The notes under the pieces were generated by a model. The model searched no databases, was not told where the DNA came from, and saw only the letters and a program-made list of their open reading frames with translations. This document shows positions 62,607 through 64,000 of a stretch of 64,000 nt of DNA, piece by piece; position 1 is the stretch's first letter; each line of letters begins with the position of its first letter. Source of the stretch: Arenibacter echinorum (GTDB lineage: Bacteria > Bacteroidota > Bacteroidia > Flavobacteriales > Flavobacteriaceae); contig NZ_QLLN01000004.1 in assembly GCF_003259375.1 (NCBI RefSeq), forward strand, positions 436,495 to 500,494, given 5' to 3'. The translations under genes were made by a program, and so were the position numbers.

Positions 62607-63983
62607 CTAGGAATTAAATTTAATCTTACTCTCTATAGCCCTGATCATAATACTGGCAATATCCTTGCCGGTAGCATTTTCAATTCCCTCCAATCCAGGG
62701 GACGAATTTACTTCAAGCAGCAAGGGGCCTTTATTGGAACGGATGATGTCCACACCGGCAACGGCGAGATTTAGTACTTTGGCCGCCTTTACGGCCAACT
62801 TCCTTTCTTCGGATGTTATTCTTATTATGGATGCCTTCCCCCCTTGATGCAGGTTTGCACGGAATTCCCCTTTTTCGGCTTGGCGCTGTATGGAGGCCAC
62901 TACTTTTCCGTTTACCACAAAACAACGGATATCCTGGCCGTTTGCTTCTTTTATGAACTCTTGTACCAAAATATTGGTCTGAACACTTTTAAAGGCGTTG
63001 ATAACACTTTCTGCGGCCTTGTTCGTTTCTGCCAAAACTACACCCTTACCTTGGGTACTTTCCAGCAATTTTATAATCAAGGGCGCACCGTTGACCATCC
63101 TGATAAGATCTTTGGTATCCATGGGAGATTTGGCAAATCCGGTAATGGGAATATGTATGTCATTTTTGGAAAAAAGCTGGGATGCAAACAATTTATCCCT
63201 GGACTGGGTTATGGCCTCTGCCGAATTTAAACAGTACACCCCAAGATTGTCGAATTGCCTTATCAAGGCACAACCGTAAAAGGTAACTGCAGGTTTTATT
63301 CTGGGTATAATGGCATCGAACTCATTTAATATGTTACCTCCCCTATATCTGATCTCCGGGGAATTGGCATCCAATTTCATATAGGCGTGCTCCACATTTA
63401 AAAACACCATATCATGACCCAAAGCCTCACCTGCCTCCATTATTCTCTTGTTGCTGTACAACAATGGATTACTGGCCAGCAATGCAATTTTAAGCCCTGT
63501 CTTTTCTTTAAAATGAGAGGCATATCTTTCATTTATTTCTGTTGCCGAGAATTCCCCCATATTAAAACTTATCGATGGGTTTACCACAAAACGTTCATTT
63601 AGAGCCTCCCTGCCCAAAAGCATACGGTATTCCATAGTATCCCTATTGGCCAAGGTGAGTTCTATTTCAAAAGTAAGACTGCCAACACGTACTGGGGTCT
63701 TTATCACAAAACGCTCCTCGGATATCCCTGAAGAACTCTTTACCGTTCTGCGGTCTACCAAACGGGCCTTGCAGTATATATTGATGCCCCTATTCTCCTG
63801 TAGGGGATTAACTTCGAACTTTACCCATTCGTGTGCCCCTTTGGTATACACTTTTATATTATTTGCCTGTATGGACGAGGTTTTTGCCCCGGAGTCTACC
63901 CTGGCCTTTATAGCAGGAATCTCCAAATCCTCAAATACACACCATTCCTCACTACCAATAATATCCAGGTCCTTATACTTCAT
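62607..63983 (-). CDS. fusion of retropepsin-like protease domain and RimK-type glutamate ligase
   Basis: 458 aa. The N-terminal part (about 1-145) is the PF05618-type (RimB-like) aspartic protease fold with the catalytic motif DSGAKTSS (Asp30). Residues about 160-455 are an ATP-grasp ligase like Rim[20 protein letters not shown]-binding [29 protein letters not shown] and [14 protein letters not shown]. RimK adds glutamates to protein C-termini (ribosomal S6 in E. coli), while RimB-like proteins are thought to affect the same modification. Here both are one chain. The target is unknown. The protein is complete within the window. Confidence 0.9.
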   Translation of the reverse strand: MKYKDLDIIGSEEWCVFEDLEIPAIKARVDSGAKTSSIQANNIKVYTKGAHEWVKFEVNPLQENRGINIYCKARLVDRRTVKSSSGISEERFVIKTPVRVGSLTFEIELTLANRDTMEYRMLLGREALNERFVVNPSISFNMGEFSATEINERYASHFKEKTGLKIALLASNPLLYSNKRIMEAGEALGHDMVFLNVEHAYMKLDANSPEIRYRGGNILNEFDAIIPRIKPAVTFYGCALIRQFDNLGVYCLNSAEAITQSRDKLFASQLFSKNDIHIPITGFAKSPMDTKDLIRMVNGAPLIIKLLESTQGKGVVLAETNKAAESVINAFKSVQTNILVQEFIKEANGQDIRCFVVNGKVVASIQRQAEKGEFRANLHQGGKASIIRITSEERKLAVKAAKVLNLAVAGVDIIRSNKGPLLLEVNSSPGLEGIENATGKDIASIMIRAIESKIKFNS

Positions 63984-64000
63984 TTCTGTATCTAAATTTC

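Overview
This 64 kb window looks like chromosome from a marine-type member of the Flavobacteriaceae (Bacteroidota). The evidence is AT-rich DNA, gene starts without strong Shine-Dalgarno sequences, promoters of the Bacteroidota form (TTTG about 20 bp before TAnnTTTG, clearest ahead of mfd), C-terminal type IX secretion sorting domains, a TonB-dependent receptor, HNLRAP-type histidine kinase signatures and a vSGLT-like sugar symporter. I cannot name the species.

Layout. 1-4.3 kb: end of an outer-membrane receptor, then an LtaS-like phosphotransferase, a diacylglycerol-kinase-like lipid kinase and a PAP2 phosphatase, a plausible lipid-recycling group. 4.3-15.5 kb: housekeeping (serS, ribF, pth, rplY, prs, tRNA-Leu) mixed with a vitamin-K-carboxylase-like membrane protein and a large type IX-secreted metalloprotease. 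15.6-17.8 kb: a divergent HxlR regulator/VOC pair, a subclass B1 metallo-beta-lactamase and a likely remnant of a serine hydrolase. 17.9-24.7 kb: a tight three-gene cluster of a transglutaminase fused to a DUF2126 amidoligase, a circularly permuted ATP-grasp/Alpha-E protein and a second transglutaminase. It predicts an uncharacterised peptide-tagging or peptide-synthesis system. 24.8-28.4 kb: a two-component system and a dienelactone hydrolase. 28.5-33.6 kb: a sugar-acid operon (IlvD/Edd dehydratase, SDR, SMP-30 lactonase, SSS symporter), fitting non-phosphorylative oxidation of a pentose or similar sugar. 34.1-37.2 kb: nirK (fused to cytochrome c), nirV-like and a SCO copper chaperone, preceded by three inverted repeats. 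37.2-51.7 kb: mfd, a TlpA-like protein, an ACT-like protein, yraN, a DUF1800/DUF1501 pair, metG, tex and ferritin. 51.9-53.0 kb: a Cys-rich small protein and a repeat-rich interval with a frameshifted GIY-YIG gene between inverted repeat arms. 53-64 kb: ssb and mostly small conserved genes, an M28 peptidase, and a fusion of a retropepsin-like protease domain with a RimK-type glutamate ligase.

The most unusual parts are the GIY-YIG gene nested in a palindromic repeat, the amidoligase/transglutaminase cluster, the protease-RimK fusion, the stacked inverted repeats upstream of nirK, and three helically phased heptamers upstream of ssb. No CRISPR array, prophage, rRNA or complete insertion sequence was seen.
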